Shown here piece after piece: positions 43,870-52,985 of a stretch of DNA of 64,000 nucleotides. Source of the DNA: Streptomyces antibioticus (GTDB lineage Bacteria; Actinomycetota; Actinomycetes; Streptomycetales; Streptomycetaceae). The stretch's first letter is position 1. The number at the start of each line of letters is the position of its first letter. The notes beneath the pieces were generated by a model. That model did not search any database and was not told the DNA's origin. It saw only the letters and a program-made list of their open reading frames with translations. The stretch is taken from contig NZ_CM007717.1 in NCBI RefSeq assembly GCF_002019855.1, positions 868,001 through 932,000 of the forward strand. The letters are read 5' to 3'. The position numbers were made by a program, and so were the translations under genes.

Positions 43870-46302
43870 ATGGCACAGGGCACGGTCCAGGTGACGCACA
43901 CCGGCACGTCGAGGTGGCGGCGCCGCACGGGTGAGTACGCATCGCTCGCCGCCGCCCTGGAGGCCGCGGCCGAGGGCGACGTCCTCACCATCGCTCCCGG
44001 AACCTACCGGGAGAACCTCGTGGTGCAGCGGTCGGTGACCCTGCGCGGCCCCGAGGGCCTGCCCGGTTCGGTGCGGATCGCGCCCGTCGACGGGGTGCCG
44101 CTGACCGTGCGCGCCTCGGCGGTGGTGCAGGACCTGCATGTGGAGGGCCAGGACGCGGCGGCGCCCGCCGTGCTCGTCGAGGAGGGCACGCCCGAGCTGC
44201 TCGACCTGCGGATCGTCACCCGCTCGGCGGCCGGTGTCGAGGTGCGCGGGCGCGCGCGGCCGACGGTCAGGCGGTGCACCGTGGACAACCCGGCGGGCAT
44301 CGGCATCGCCGTGGCCGACGGGGGCGGCGGGGTCTTCGAGGACTGCGAGGTCGTCGCGGCCGGACAGGCGGGCGTGGCGGTGACCGGGGGCGCGCACCCG
44401 CGTCTCGAGCGCTGCCGGGTGCATCACACCTCGGGCAGCGGTCTGAGCGCCACCGGTGACAACTCCGCGCTGGAGGCGGTCGGCTGCGAGATCTACGAGG
44501 TGCGGGGCAACGGCGTGCAGATCACCGCCCGGGCCAGCGCGCACCTCACGGACTGCGAGGTGCACCGCACCACGGCCGACGGGGTCACGCTCGACACGGA
44601 CGCGGTGCTCACGCTGGCCGACTGCCGCATCCACGACATCCCGGAGAACGCGGTGGACCTGCGTTCCCGTTCCGTTCTGACGCTGACCCGCACCACGGTG
44701 CGTCAGTTCGGGCGCAACGGACTGTCGGTGTGGGACCCGGGCACGCGCGTGGACGCCAACCAGTGCGAGATCTTCGACAGCACCGGCGACTACCCGGCCG
44801 TCTGGGTCAGTGACGGCGCGACCGCCGTCCTGGACGCCTGCCGGGTGCACGACGTGCCGGACGCGCTGTTCGTCCTGGACCGGGGTTCGCGCGCGGACGT
44901 CGTCGACAGCGATCTGTCCCAGGTGCGCAACACGGCGGTGTCGGTGAGCGACGGCGCGACCGCCCAGCTCGACGACTGCCGGATCAAGGACGCGGCGACG
45001 GGCGCCTGGTTCCGCGACCACGGCAGCGGCGGCACCCTCAACAACTGCACGGTGGAGGGCGTCCAGACCGGTGTGATCGTCACCAAGGGCGCCGATCCCA
45101 CCGTCGAGCGCTGCACGGTCGACTCCCCCGCCGAGGCCGGCTTCTATGTGTCGGCGGGCGGCCGCGGCACCTTCCTGAGCTGCCGGGTGACCGACAGCGG
45201 CGGCTATGGCTTCCACGTGATAGACGGTTGCCGCACGACCCTGCGCCGCTGCCGTACGGAGCGCTGCTCGCGCGGGGGTTACGAGTTCGCGGACGCGGCG
45301 CCCGGTTCGGGGCCCGTGGTCGAGGACTGCGCGAGCGACGAGAGCGTCGGGGTGCGCCCTGCCGCGCGGGAGACGGCCCTCCAGAGCAGTCTGCCGTCGG
45401 CGCCGCTGCTGGGCGCGCTGCCCGGGCAGCGGCCGACCGTGCCGGAGGAGCGGCCTGCCGCCGCGCCCGAGGCCGAACCGGAGGAGCCGGCGCGGGACTC
45501 CAAGGACGTGATGGGTGAACTCGACGCGCTGGTGGGCCTGGAGAGCGTCAAGCGCGAGGTGCGGGCGCTGACCGACATGATCGAGGTGGGCCGGCGCCGG
45601 CAGCGGGCCGGTCTCAAGGCGGCCTCGGTCAAACGGCATCTGGTGTTCACCGGCTCCCCCGGCACCGGCAAGACGACCGTCGCCCGGCTCTACGGCGAGA
45701 TCCTCGCCGCGCTGGGCGTGCTGGAGAAGGGGCATCTCGTCGAGGTGTCCCGGGTCGACCTGGTCGGCGAGCACATCGGCTCCACGGCGATCCGCACCCA
45801 GGAGGCGTTCCAGCGGGCGCACGGCGGTGTGCTGTTCATCGACGAGGCGTACGCGCTCTCGCCGGAGGACGCGGGGCGGGACTTCGGCAAGGAGGCCATC
45901 GACACCCTGGTGAAGCTGATGGAGGACCACCGGGACGCGGTGGTGGTGATCGTCGCGGGCTACACGGCCGAGATGGAGCGGTTTCTGTCGGTCAACCCCG
46001 GTGTGGCGTCCCGTTTCTCACGGACCATCACCTTTGGCGACTACGGTCCGGAGGAGCTGCTGAGGATCGTGGAGCAGCAGGCCGAGGAGCACGAGTACCG
46101 GCTGGCGGAGGGCACCACGGAGGCCCTGCTGAAGCACTTCACCGAGTTCCCCAAGGGTCCCGCCTTCGGCAACGGCCGTACCGCGCGGCAGACCTTCGAG
46201 GCGATGGTGGAACGGCACGCGGGCCGGGTCGCCCAGGTCGCGGACCCCTCCACCGACGATCTGACGCTGCTGTACCCGGAGGATCTGCCCGCGCTCCCCT
46301 AG
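43870..46302 (+). CDS. Beta-helix repeat / AAA+ (CbbX-like) fusion protein
   Basis: An 810-residue protein. Residues about 60-490 form a right-handed parallel beta-helix made of some 18-20 turns with recurrent C-x-V/I and GV/GI positions, starting with a SLAAALEAAAEGDVLTIAPG motif. An acidic Pro-rich linker (about 490-545) leads to a CbbX/EccA-like AAA+ ATPase. Walker A is GSPGTGKTT (about 594), Walker B GVLFIDEAY (about 653), and the arginine finger lies in GVASRFSRTITF (about 712). No signal peptide, so the helix is cytosolic. The AAA part may remodel a partner held by the helix. The stop overlaps the convergent gene. Confidence 0.9.
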   Translation: MAQGTVQVTHTGTSRWRRRTGEYASLAAALEAAAEGDVLTIAPGTYRENLVVQRSVTLRGPEGLPGSVRIAPVDGVPLTVRASAVVQDLHVEGQDAAAPAVLVEEGTPELLDLRIVTRSAAGVEVRGRARPTVRRCTVDNPAGIGIAVADGGGGVFEDCEVVAAGQAGVAVTGGAHPRLERCRVHHTSGSGLSATGDNSALEAVGCEIYEVRGNGVQITARASAHLTDCEVHRTTADGVTLDTDAVLTLADCRIHDIPENAVDLRSRSVLTLTRTTVRQFGRNGLSVWDPGTRVDANQCEIFDSTGDYPAVWVSDGATAVLDACRVHDVPDALFVLDRGSRADVVDSDLSQVRNTAVSVSDGATAQLDDCRIKDAATGAWFRDHGSGGTLNNCTVEGVQTGVIVTKGADPTVERCTVDSPAEAGFYVSAGGRGTFLSCRVTDSGGYGFHVIDGCRTTLRRCRTERCSRGGYEFADAAPGSGPVVEDCASDESVGVRPAARETALQSSLPSAPLLGALPGQRPTVPEERPAAAPEAEPEEPARDSKDVMGELDALVGLESVKREVRALTDMIEVGRRRQRAGLKAASVKRHLVFTGSPGTGKTTVARLYGEILAALGVLEKGHLVEVSRVDLVGEHIGSTAIRTQEAFQRAHGGVLFIDEAYALSPEDAGRDFGKEAIDTLVKLMEDHRDAVVVIVAGYTAEMERFLSVNPGVASRFSRTITFGDYGPEELLRIVEQQAEEHEYRLAEGTTEALLKHFTEFPKGPAFGNGRTARQTFEAMVERHAGRVAQVADPSTDDLTLLYPEDLPALP

Positions 46303-48620
46303 GGCGGATCCCCGTCCTGCGGCACGGTGCGGGGTGCCGGGACCTCCGGGTGCAGGCGGGCCAGCAGACGTTCGCGTTCGCGGGCGAAGGCCGGGTCCGC
46401 CTGGTAGTCGGAGTGGCCGAGGACGGGCCCGGGCAGCGGGTGCTCCTCCGTGCGGCCGTAGGCGAGCGGGTCGGCGAGGGGCTCGTGGTCGACCTCGGGG
46501 CCGCAGTCGTCGCCGGACAGCCGTACCGGGCCGCCGATGGGGTCGGTGCGCCGGTAGAGATTGCGCCAGCAGTCGATGTCCCGGTGCAGGGCGGCGAGCG
46601 CGGCGGGTCCGAAGTGGGCCGGGAACCAGCGGCCGTAGAGGCGCTCGATCGGGGAGCCGTAGGTGAGCAGGGCGACGCGGCCGCGGTCGGAGGGGCGCAA
46701 CTGCCAGGAGGCGGCGGCCGCGAGGACGCTGCCCTGCGAGTGTCCGGAGATCACCAGGCGTCCGCCGGTGGCGCGGGTCCAGGTGGCCATCCGCCAGGTG
46801 AGGTCGGGCACCGCGCGTTCGGCGTAGCAGGGCGGGGCGAAGGGGTGGGCGGCGCGCGGCCAGAAGGTGCCGACGTCCCAGAGGATGCCGATGGTGCGCC
46901 GGGCGCCCGCGTCCTTGTAGGCGCGCCGGCCCCAGGTGACGAACAGTATGAAGCCGAGGCCGATCAGCCAGGAGCCGAGCGCCTGCGCGGTCTGGGCGGC
47001 GCCCTGGACGAAGGCGGGGGCGTCCTCCGTGGCCCGCACCGGTGTCCGGCCCGTGCCGAAGGCCCCGGCGAGCGCGCCGGCCCCCAGCAGCAGGGTGGCG
47101 GCGGAGGTGACGCCGACGACGAGGGGGCCGCGGTCGGTGAGCGTGGCCATGGCGCGGGCGCGGGCGATCCGGCCGGTGCGGGCGGGGTCGCCGGGGTCGG
47201 CGCCGTACTCCCGGGCGACGGCGGCGCGCTCGGCGCGGGTCAGCCGCACGGTGCGCCGGCCGAGCAGCGCGCACAGCGCCAGCAGCACGACGAGCAGGAC
47301 GGGGATGACCGACGCCTGCCAGGTCAGCACCACGGGCGGCCCGTCGAGGAAGGTGCCGGTGCCGTCCAGCCAGTCGGAGACCCGCTGGGAGACACCGCCG
47401 GACATCACCCCGCCGAGCGCGCACGCCAGCATGGTGACGGCGGGCCCGCCGAGGCCGCGCAGCGCCGACCGCCCGCCGGGGGCGGCGCCCGCTCCCGACC
47501 GGTGCAGCACATGCGCGACGGCGGCGAGGACGAGGACCACCGCGCCCTGGGCGAGGGCGATCGCGCCGAAGGTGGCGTCCCCGGGCAGCCGCCCCTCGGA
47601 CCGCCAGCCCGGGCGGGACCAGCCGGCGTACACGACCGTGAGGGCGAGGAGGACGAGGGCCGCCAGCGGGAGGCGGCGCACCAGATGGGCGTCCACCCGG
47701 CGGTCCAGCCGCCGTTCGCTGCGGCCGCGGCGGCAGACCACCCAGACCACGGCCAGCGCGCCGCACACCAGCGCGGTCTCCAGGGCCCGGCCGAGCACGT
47801 CGAGCGCGAGGGGGCCGCCCGGCCGGCGGTCCTCGCGCGCGGCCGCCGTCCCGACCGCCGCGGCCACCGTGAGCAGGGCGGCCGCGGTGTGGGCGGCGCG
47901 CAGCCGGGCGACCAGGCGGCGGCCGTACCAGAAGCCGGGCCGGCTCAGCGCCGTGTGGGCGGGGCCGCTCTCGGGTTCGGGCGTCCGGTCGAGGGGCTCC
48001 TGCGACTCGTACGCCCGCCAGGTGCGGTGGGAGAGGTACCAGAGCAGGCCGGTCAGCGCTCCCGGCACCAGGGCGGCCAGGGCGAGACGGCGGCCGGGCG
48101 GGCTCCACCAGCCGCCCCGGGACACCTCGGGCGACAGGAAGCCCAGCCAGGAGTGCCGCTCGGCGCACGCGCGCGTACCCGCGCACTGCCAGGCGGTGAG
48201 GTCGAGGGCGACCTCGCAGGCCGCGGCGACCAGCAGCACCGTCAGACTCAGCCCGGCCAGCCGCACCAGCAGCCCGTAGCAGCGGACCACACGGGTGCGT
48301 CCGGCGCCGGCGGGGCGCATCCAGTGGGCCAGGTTGACCACCATGAACGGCAGCAGCAACAGCCACAGCGCGCGGGTGCCGTTCCCGGAGGTGAGGTTGG
48401 ACCAGACGTACGCCTCGGGGACGGGACGGTCACCGCGGCCGCCGTCCGCACCGCCCCGGCCGTCGGTGTCGACGTCGTCGGCGCGGCGGTAGACGGCCGC
48501 CGTGTCGTCGCCGGTGACCCGGACCGTGCGCGGGTCGTTCAGCATCTTCTCGGGCGTGGCCCCGCCCACGCCGTGCACCAGCAGTTCCAGGGCCGCTCCG
48601 CCCCGACGGGAACGTTCCAC
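46299..48620 (-). CDS. Multi-pass membrane protein with split alpha/beta hydrolase
   Basis: A 773-residue protein. The first residues contain a hydrolase-type strand and oxyanion turn (LELLVHGVGGATPEKML). Then about ten membrane helices fill 70-560, and a C-terminal part carries the lipase nucleophile motif VISGHSQGSVLAA (Ser near 627), followed by LLTYGSP. This suggests an alpha/beta hydrolase fold interrupted by a membrane domain. I chose the GTG at 48620 because GGGGGAA lies 9 nt upstream; a GTG at 48629 is also possible. Its TAG stop shares bases with the convergent AAA+ gene stop (CTAG, 46299-46302). Confidence 0.82.
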   Translation of the reverse strand: MERSRRGGAALELLVHGVGGATPEKMLNDPRTVRVTGDDTAAVYRRADDVDTDGRGGADGGRGDRPVPEAYVWSNLTSGNGTRALWLLLLPFMVVNLAHWMRPAGAGRTRVVRCYGLLVRLAGLSLTVLLVAAACEVALDLTAWQCAGTRACAERHSWLGFLSPEVSRGGWWSPPGRRLALAALVPGALTGLLWYLSHRTWRAYESQEPLDRTPEPESGPAHTALSRPGFWYGRRLVARLRAAHTAAALLTVAAAVGTAAAREDRRPGGPLALDVLGRALETALVCGALAVVWVVCRRGRSERRLDRRVDAHLVRRLPLAALVLLALTVVYAGWSRPGWRSEGRLPGDATFGAIALAQGAVVLVLAAVAHVLHRSGAGAAPGGRSALRGLGGPAVTMLACALGGVMSGGVSQRVSDWLDGTGTFLDGPPVVLTWQASVIPVLLVVLLALCALLGRRTVRLTRAERAAVAREYGADPGDPARTGRIARARAMATLTDRGPLVVGVTSAATLLLGAGALAGAFGTGRTPVRATEDAPAFVQGAAQTAQALGSWLIGLGFILFVTWGRRAYKDAGARRTIGILWDVGTFWPRAAHPFAPPCYAERAVPDLTWRMATWTRATGGRLVISGHSQGSVLAAAASWQLRPSDRGRVALLTYGSPIERLYGRWFPAHFGPAALAALHRDIDCWRNLYRRTDPIGGPVRLSGDDCGPEVDHEPLADPLAYGRTEEHPLPGPVLGHSDYQADPAFARERERLLARLHPEVPAPRTVPQDGDPP

Positions 48621-48940
48621 CGCTCGCACTTCCCCCGTGACCCCGTGACACGCCGTCGACATGTGTCCGTGCGCGCACCAGGATCGTCCCTCCGGGCACG
48701 GTACGCACCCCTCGTCACCGAATCTCCTCCTGTCCGGGTGACGGGACCGCCCGATCCGGTGACCCGGCCGTCGGGCCCCAACCCCCGGGCCGAGACTGGC
48801 ATGCACGCGACGGGGCGAGCGAACGGCCCCGACGCTCTCGTGCGAGGATGGGACGCCCGCGCACCGTGGCCAGGCAGAACACCGTCGCCGCCGCGGACGG
48901 GCGGGCCCGTCGGACGTGTGAGGAAAGGACCGGAGCGTAC
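48621..48940. promoter_or_regulatory. Divergent intergenic region (320 nt)
   Basis: This holds the promoters of the membrane hydrolase gene (minus) and the DeoR gene (plus). I see only a GTCACC/GGTGAC dyad (48714-48742) and several GTGAC-type short repeats. No gene or strong promoter consensus is apparent. Confidence 0.5.
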
Positions 48941-49771
48941 GTGAGCGAGAATCAGAACCTCCTCGCGGAGCAGCGCCGCGCCCTGATCCTGGACGAGGTG
49001 CGGCGCCGGGGCGGCGTCCGGGTCAACGAGCTGACCCGCAAGCTGGGCGTGTCGGACATGACGGTGCGCCGCGATCTCGACGCGCTGGCCCGTCAGGGTG
49101 TGCTGGAGAAGGTGCACGGCGGCGCGGTGCCGGTCGTGGAGGCCAGCACCCACGAGCCGGGGTTCGAGGCGAAGTCCGGTCTGGAGCTGACCGCCAAGGA
49201 GGACATCGCGCGGGCCGCCGCCGAACTGGTCGCGCCGGGCAGCGCGATCGCCCTGTCCGGCGGTACGACGACCTTCGCGCTGGCGCACCGGCTGGTGGAC
49301 GTACCGGATCTGACCGTGGTGACCAACTCGGTGCGGGTGGCGGACGTCTTCCATGTCGCGCAGCGCACCTCGGGCCCCCGGCAGGGCGCGGCCACGGTGG
49401 TGCTGACCGGCGGGGTGCGCACGCCGTCCGACTCGCTGGTCGGGCCGGTCGCCGACCAGGCGATCAAGGCGCTCCACTTCGACCTGCTGTTCCTCGGGGT
49501 GCACGGGATATCCGCCGAGGCGGGCCTGTCGACGCCCAACCTGGCGGAGGCGGAGACCAATCGCCGTCTCGTGCGGTCGGCGCGCCGCGTCGTGGTGGTC
49601 GCCGACCACACCAAGTGGGGTGTGGTGGGCCTGAGTTCGTTCGCCGAGCTGGAGCAGGTCGACACGCTGGTGACGGACGCCGGGCTGCCGGGCGCGGCGC
49701 GCGCGGAGATCGGCGAGCATCTGCGCCGGCTGGTGGTGGCGGGCCAGCCCGATGAGGGTGCAGACATCTGA
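48941..49771 (+). CDS. DeoR-family transcriptional regulator
   Basis: A 276-residue sugar-phosphate-responsive regulator. The N-terminal helix-turn-helix (about 8-60) contains VNELTRKLGVSDMTVRRDLD, the DeoR signature. The C-terminal DeoR sensor domain (about 80-255) has SGGTTTFALAHRL and NSVRVADVF and a LFLGVHGIS motif. The GTG at 48941 follows a GGAG site. A SIS isomerase and a class II aldolase at 57-59 kb are plausible targets, since AgaR/GatR-type DeoR proteins control such genes; this is inferred. Confidence 0.93.
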   Translation: MSENQNLLAEQRRALILDEVRRRGGVRVNELTRKLGVSDMTVRRDLDALARQGVLEKVHGGAVPVVEASTHEPGFEAKSGLELTAKEDIARAAAELVAPGSAIALSGGTTTFALAHRLVDVPDLTVVTNSVRVADVFHVAQRTSGPRQGAATVVLTGGVRTPSDSLVGPVADQAIKALHFDLLFLGVHGISAEAGLSTPNLAEAETNRRLVRSARRVVVVADHTKWGVVGLSSFAELEQVDTLVTDAGLPGAARAEIGEHLRRLVVAGQPDEGADI

Positions 49772-49833
49772 CGGACCGGCGGTTAGGGTGGCGCACCCGT
49801 TCTCCCCCACCTGGGCACGAGGAGGTTGTGCGC

Positions 49834-50310
49834 ATGGCTCGCCGACTGCGTCCCGAAGGGCTCGACTTCGCCGGGACCGCTCCCGTACGGCTGGTGTTCA
49901 CCCGTGAGGTGTCCGCCTCCCCGGAGCGGGTGTTCCGGGCGCTCGCGCACGACGTCCCCGGCTGGGCCGCGTGGTTCCCCGCGGTGACCTCCGCGCGGCC
50001 GCTGGACGGCGGGACGGGCAGAGACGTACGGCTGCGGGGCGGTACCCGCTTCCAGGAGACGGTGCTCGCCGCCGAGGAGAACGAGCTGTACGCCTACCGG
50101 GTGGACGTCACCAACGCGCCCGCGATCCGGGCCCTGGTGGAGGAGTGGCGGCTCACGCCGGCCGGTGCCGGGACCCGGGTGCGGTGGACGTTCGCGGCGG
50201 ACGGCCCGGCGGTGTTCCGCGCCGGGCTGCGGCTGGCCGGGCCCGGCCTCGGACGCTCCTTCCGGGGCGCGGTGGCGAAACTGGACCGGCGGCTGACCGC
50301 TGTGCCGTGA
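49834..50310 (+). CDS. SRPBCC (polyketide cyclase/START-like) protein
   Basis: A 158-residue protein with the SRPBCC ligand-binding fold: LVFTREVSASPERVFRAL opens the domain, DVPGWAAWFPAV follows, and the long C-terminal helix starts at RSFRGAVAKLDRRL. It probably binds a small hydrophobic ligand. The ATG at 49834 has GGAGG 8 nt upstream; the nearby GTG at 49828 is too close to that site. It ends in a repeated segment near its stop. Confidence 0.85.
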   Translation: MARRLRPEGLDFAGTAPVRLVFTREVSASPERVFRALAHDVPGWAAWFPAVTSARPLDGGTGRDVRLRGGTRFQETVLAAEENELYAYRVDVTNAPAIRALVEEWRLTPAGAGTRVRWTFAADGPAVFRAGLRLAGPGLGRSFRGAVAKLDRRLTAVP

Positions 50311-50342
50311 CGGTCGCGTCACCACCGTGCCGTGACGGTCGC
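50302..50342. repeat. 16-bp direct repeat across a stop codon
   Basis: GTGCCGTGACGGTCGC occurs at 50302-50317 and 50327-50342. The first copy contains the stop of the SRPBCC gene and the second lies just outside the convergent Cds1-like gene, so the end of the gene has been duplicated over 25 bp. Confidence 0.85.
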
Positions 50343-50344
50343 TG

Positions 50345-51469
50345 CTATTCGGGCCAGACGCCCGTCGCCAGCAGGGAGTCGATGGCCTCGCTGTACGGGC
50401 CGATGTCCAGGCCCTGTTCGGCCAGCCAGGCGTCGGAGTAGTACTTGTCGAGGTAGCGGTCCCCGGGGTCGCACAGCAGGGTGACGACACTGCCCCGGCG
50501 GCCGTCGGCGACCATCTCGGCGACGATCTTGAGGGCGCTCCACAGCCCGGTGCCGGTCGAGCCGCCCGCCTTGCGGCCGATGGCCCCTTCCAGCGCGCGG
50601 ACGGCGGCGACACTGGCCGCGTCGGGGACCTTCATCATCCGGTCCACGGCGCCCGGCACGAAGCTGGGCTCCATGCGGGGCCGTCCGATGCCCTCGATAC
50701 GGGAGCCGCAGTCGCAGGTGACGTCCGGGGCGCCGGTGGTCCAGCCCTCGAAGAAACAGGAGTTCTCGGGGTCGGCGACACAGATGCGGGTGTCGCGCTG
50801 GGTGTAGTGGACGTAGCGCGCGAGGGTCGCCGAGGTGCCGCCGGTGCCGGCCGTGGCGACGATCCAGGCGGGCTCCGGGAACCGCTCCCGCTCCAACTGG
50901 CGGAAGATGGACTCCGCGATGTTGTTGTTGCCGCGCCAGTCCGTGGCCCGCTCGGCATAGGTGAACTGGTCCATGTAGTGACCGCCGGTGTCCGCGGCGA
51001 GCCGGGCGGACTCCTCGTACATGGTGCGGGAGTCGTCGACGAAGTGGCAGCGTCCGCCGTGGAATTCGATGAGCCGGATCTTCTCGGGGCTCGTGGTGCG
51101 CGGCATGACGGCGATGAAGGGCACGCCGATCAGCTTGGCGAAGTACGCCTCGGAGACGGCCGTCGAGCCGCTGGACGCCTCGATCACCGGGCGGTCGGGG
51201 CGGATCCAGCCGTTGCAGAGGCCGTAGAGGAAGAGGGAGCGGGCCAGGCGGTGCTTGAGGCTGCCGGTCGGATGGGTCGACTCGTCCTTGAGGTACAGGT
51301 CGATGCCCCACGCGTCCGGGAGGGGGAAGCGCAGCAGGTGGGTGTCGGCCGAGCGGTTGGCGTCGGCCTGCACCCTGCGGACGGCCTCTTTCAGCCAGTC
51401 GCGGTAGTCGGCGTCGCTGTGGTCGACGTCGAGGGTGGCACCGGTCCGGGTGGTGCGGGGGGTGGTCAC
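50345..51469 (-). CDS. PLP-dependent cysteine synthase-family enzyme (Cds1-like)
   Basis: A 374-residue fold-type II PLP enzyme resembling mycobacterial Cds1 (Rv3684), an L-cysteine desulfhydrase producing H2S, pyruvate and ammonia. The PLP lysine is in [13 protein letters not shown], the Asn/Ser loop in [10 protein letters not shown], and the glycine-rich phosphate loop in [29 protein letters not shown] segment is typical of this branch. The GTG at 51469 has an AGGAG site. It converges with the SRPBCC gene. Cysteine synthase activity cannot be excluded by sequence. Confidence 0.87.
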   Translation of the reverse strand: MTTPRTTRTGATLDVDHSDADYRDWLKEAVRRVQADANRSADTHLLRFPLPDAWGIDLYLKDESTHPTGSLKHRLARSLFLYGLCNGWIRPDRPVIEASSGSTAVSEAYFAKLIGVPFIAVMPRTTSPEKIRLIEFHGGRCHFVDDSRTMYEESARLAADTGGHYMDQFTYAERATDWRGNNNIAESIFRQLERERFPEPAWIVATAGTGGTSATLARYVHYTQRDTRICVADPENSCFFEGWTTGAPDVTCDCGSRIEGIGRPRMEPSFVPGAVDRMMKVPDAASVAAVRALEGAIGRKAGGSTGTGLWSALKIVAEMVADGRRGSVVTLLCDPGDRYLDKYYSDAWLAEQGLDIGPYSEAIDSLLATGVWPE

Positions 51470-51856
51470 GGCGGGGCTCCTTCGCACAGCGCGCGAACGG
51501 CGTGTCGCACGGTCGGCACCTCGATCATAGGCACCTTCGGCACCGCTTCTCACCTGCATAAACACATATTTGGGAGCCTCAAAGGGAGGCTGGGGAGCGA
51601 GGCGCCCGGCCGACCGGAGCCGGGGGCGCGTGGCGGCTGCGGGCGGGGTGCGGGGGAGGTGCGTGGGGGGCGCATTCACACGCGTGCTCCCCCGGGACGG
51701 GGTCGGCCGTCATGTGTACTGGTGCTCGACGCCCGGCGGGGGCAGACTGCACCGCGCGGGGCGAAACTCCCGGACCGGGCGAAAGGGCCTGCGCGGGGGA
51801 CCCACGCGGTGCCGCCCCGGAAGGGCGCACCATCGCGCGAAAGGGGGCGGACAGGC
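51470..51856. promoter_or_regulatory. Divergent intergenic region (387 nt)
   Basis: It serves the Cds1-like gene (minus) and the 106-aa gene (plus). An AT-rich island at 51553-51575 (GCATAAACACATATTTGGG) stands out in this very GC-rich DNA, and TATGAT occurs on the minus strand near 51525. No gene is supported; a frame at 51579-51833 lacks any resemblance to proteins. Confidence 0.5.
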
Positions 51857-52177
51857 ATGGCGGAGCCGGAGTTCACGGCGACGGGCGTGCGGATCGGGAA
51901 GCGGCTGCGCTCGCTCACCCGGGCCGGGCAGGTGCGGATCAACGACGGCAGGGTGGAGCTGCTCACCAGCTACGGCAGTGAGATCGACAGCGCGCCGGTG
52001 CAGGCGGTCCGCGCCTCCCGGCCCTGGTTCGCCCCGGAGGACCGGGCACTCGCGGACCTCAACGGCAACCGGTATCTGCTCACGCTGGGTGACCACGACC
52101 CGGCTCCGGGCGAGCCCGGACCCCCTGCGGCGAGCCGTTTCATCGAGGCCGTGCGGAGGGCCGCGGGCCGTCGGTGA
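51857..52177 (+). CDS. Small conserved-looking protein (106 aa)
   Basis: A short basic protein with no membrane segment. Its first half repeats beta strands (EFTATGVRIGKRLRSL, GQVRINDGRVELLTSYG) and it ends in a helix FIEAVRRAAGRR. The pattern could be a PH-like or SH3-like small barrel, but I do not recognise the family. The ATG at 51857 is preceded by AAGGGGGCGG. A terminator hairpin follows at 52200. Confidence 0.75.
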   Translation: MAEPEFTATGVRIGKRLRSLTRAGQVRINDGRVELLTSYGSEIDSAPVQAVRASRPWFAPEDRALADLNGNRYLLTLGDHDPAPGEPGPPAASRFIEAVRRAAGRR

Positions 52178-52199
52178 GGCGGCGTGAGGCCCGCTCCGA

Positions 52200-52220
52200 C
52201 GCGGCGCGAGTTGCGCCGCG
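52200..52220 (+). terminator. Hairpin terminator after 106-aa gene
   Basis: Perfect 8-bp stem CGCGGCGC/GCGCCGCG with a 5-nt loop, 22 nt after the stop codon at 52175-52177. Confidence 0.65.
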
Positions 52221-52385
52221 GCATCCCCTGCGTCACGCTGTTCTCACGTCACTCTGGGTTTACCGGCGATAACGCTGCGAACCAGCCCGCCGGCCATGAC
52301 AGCAGGCGGCCGCGTTGCGCAGCAGCTCTGCTCGTTCCGATCCGAACTCCGTGTTCTTCCGGACCTCAGTCGGGGAGTCGCAGCC

Positions 52386-52922
52386 GTGATCAGCAACCCA
52401 AGCAGGCACTGCGCGGTGGAGCTCCATGCCCTGCCGTCGCGGATCGGCCAGGTCCGCAGAATCGTATCGGCGCAGTTGCGCTACTGGCATCTGGATCCGT
52501 TGATAGACCGGGCGGCGCTCGGGGTCACGGAGCTGTTGACCAACGTCCACCGGCACGCCCAGCCCGACAAGCTGTGCGTCGTGGAGATGGAGCTGCTCCT
52601 CGACCGGCTCACGGTCTCCGTGCGGGACCACGATCCGCGGCTCCCCGTGGTGGGAGCCGTGGACGAGGAGGCGCTGGCCACCTGCGGGCGCGGGCTCGCC
52701 ATGGTGGCCGCGGTGAGCGAGAGCTGGGGCGCGCGGCCGGACGGCGAGTCCGGCAAGGTCGTCTGGTTCACGCTGCCCGCCGCGATCTCCCCGCCGGAGC
52801 GGGTGGCGCGTCCGCCGCGCCGTACGCCCCTGGAGCAGGTCGCGGCCCGGTTCCCGGAGGTCGTCTCCGTGGACGTGCACGCCCCCGCGCCCGCGCCCGC
52901 CCACTCGGCCCCTGTGGGCTGA
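52386..52922 (+). CDS. RsbW-like anti-sigma / histidine-kinase-type ATPase
   Basis: A 178-residue single-domain GHKL ATPase of the anti-sigma-factor kinase type common in Streptomyces. The N-box is GVTELLTNVHRHAQ (about 58-71); the G-box region reads VRDHDPRLPVV and CGRGLAMVAAVSESWG. A Pro/Ala-rich tail follows residue 140. It would bind a sigma factor and phosphorylate an anti-anti-sigma factor. I chose the GTG at 52386 with GGGAG 8 nt upstream. The partner is not nearby; the PP2C phosphatase at 10.2 kb is a member of the same pathway type. Confidence 0.88.
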   Translation: MISNPSRHCAVELHALPSRIGQVRRIVSAQLRYWHLDPLIDRAALGVTELLTNVHRHAQPDKLCVVEMELLLDRLTVSVRDHDPRLPVVGAVDEEALATCGRGLAMVAAVSESWGARPDGESGKVVWFTLPAAISPPERVARPPRRTPLEQVAARFPEVVSVDVHAPAPAPAHSAPVG

Positions 52923-52977
52923 CCGGGCGGGACGGTGACCGGGCGGGACGGTGGCAGGGCGGGACGGTGGCAGGGCG
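52922..52977. repeat. 16-bp tandem repeat after the RsbW-like gene
   Basis: The core GGGCGGGACGGTG starts at 52925, 52941 and 52957, with a partial fourth unit at 52973 (period 16). It begins directly after the RsbW-like stop and ends just before the convergent SHOCT gene. Confidence 0.85.
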
Positions 52978-52985
52978 CGCGGTCG

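Noticed and set aside
51579..51833. Short frames between the Cds1-like and 106-aa genes
   Set aside because: Pro/Arg/Ala-rich with no family resemblance, in a region that should contain two promoters.
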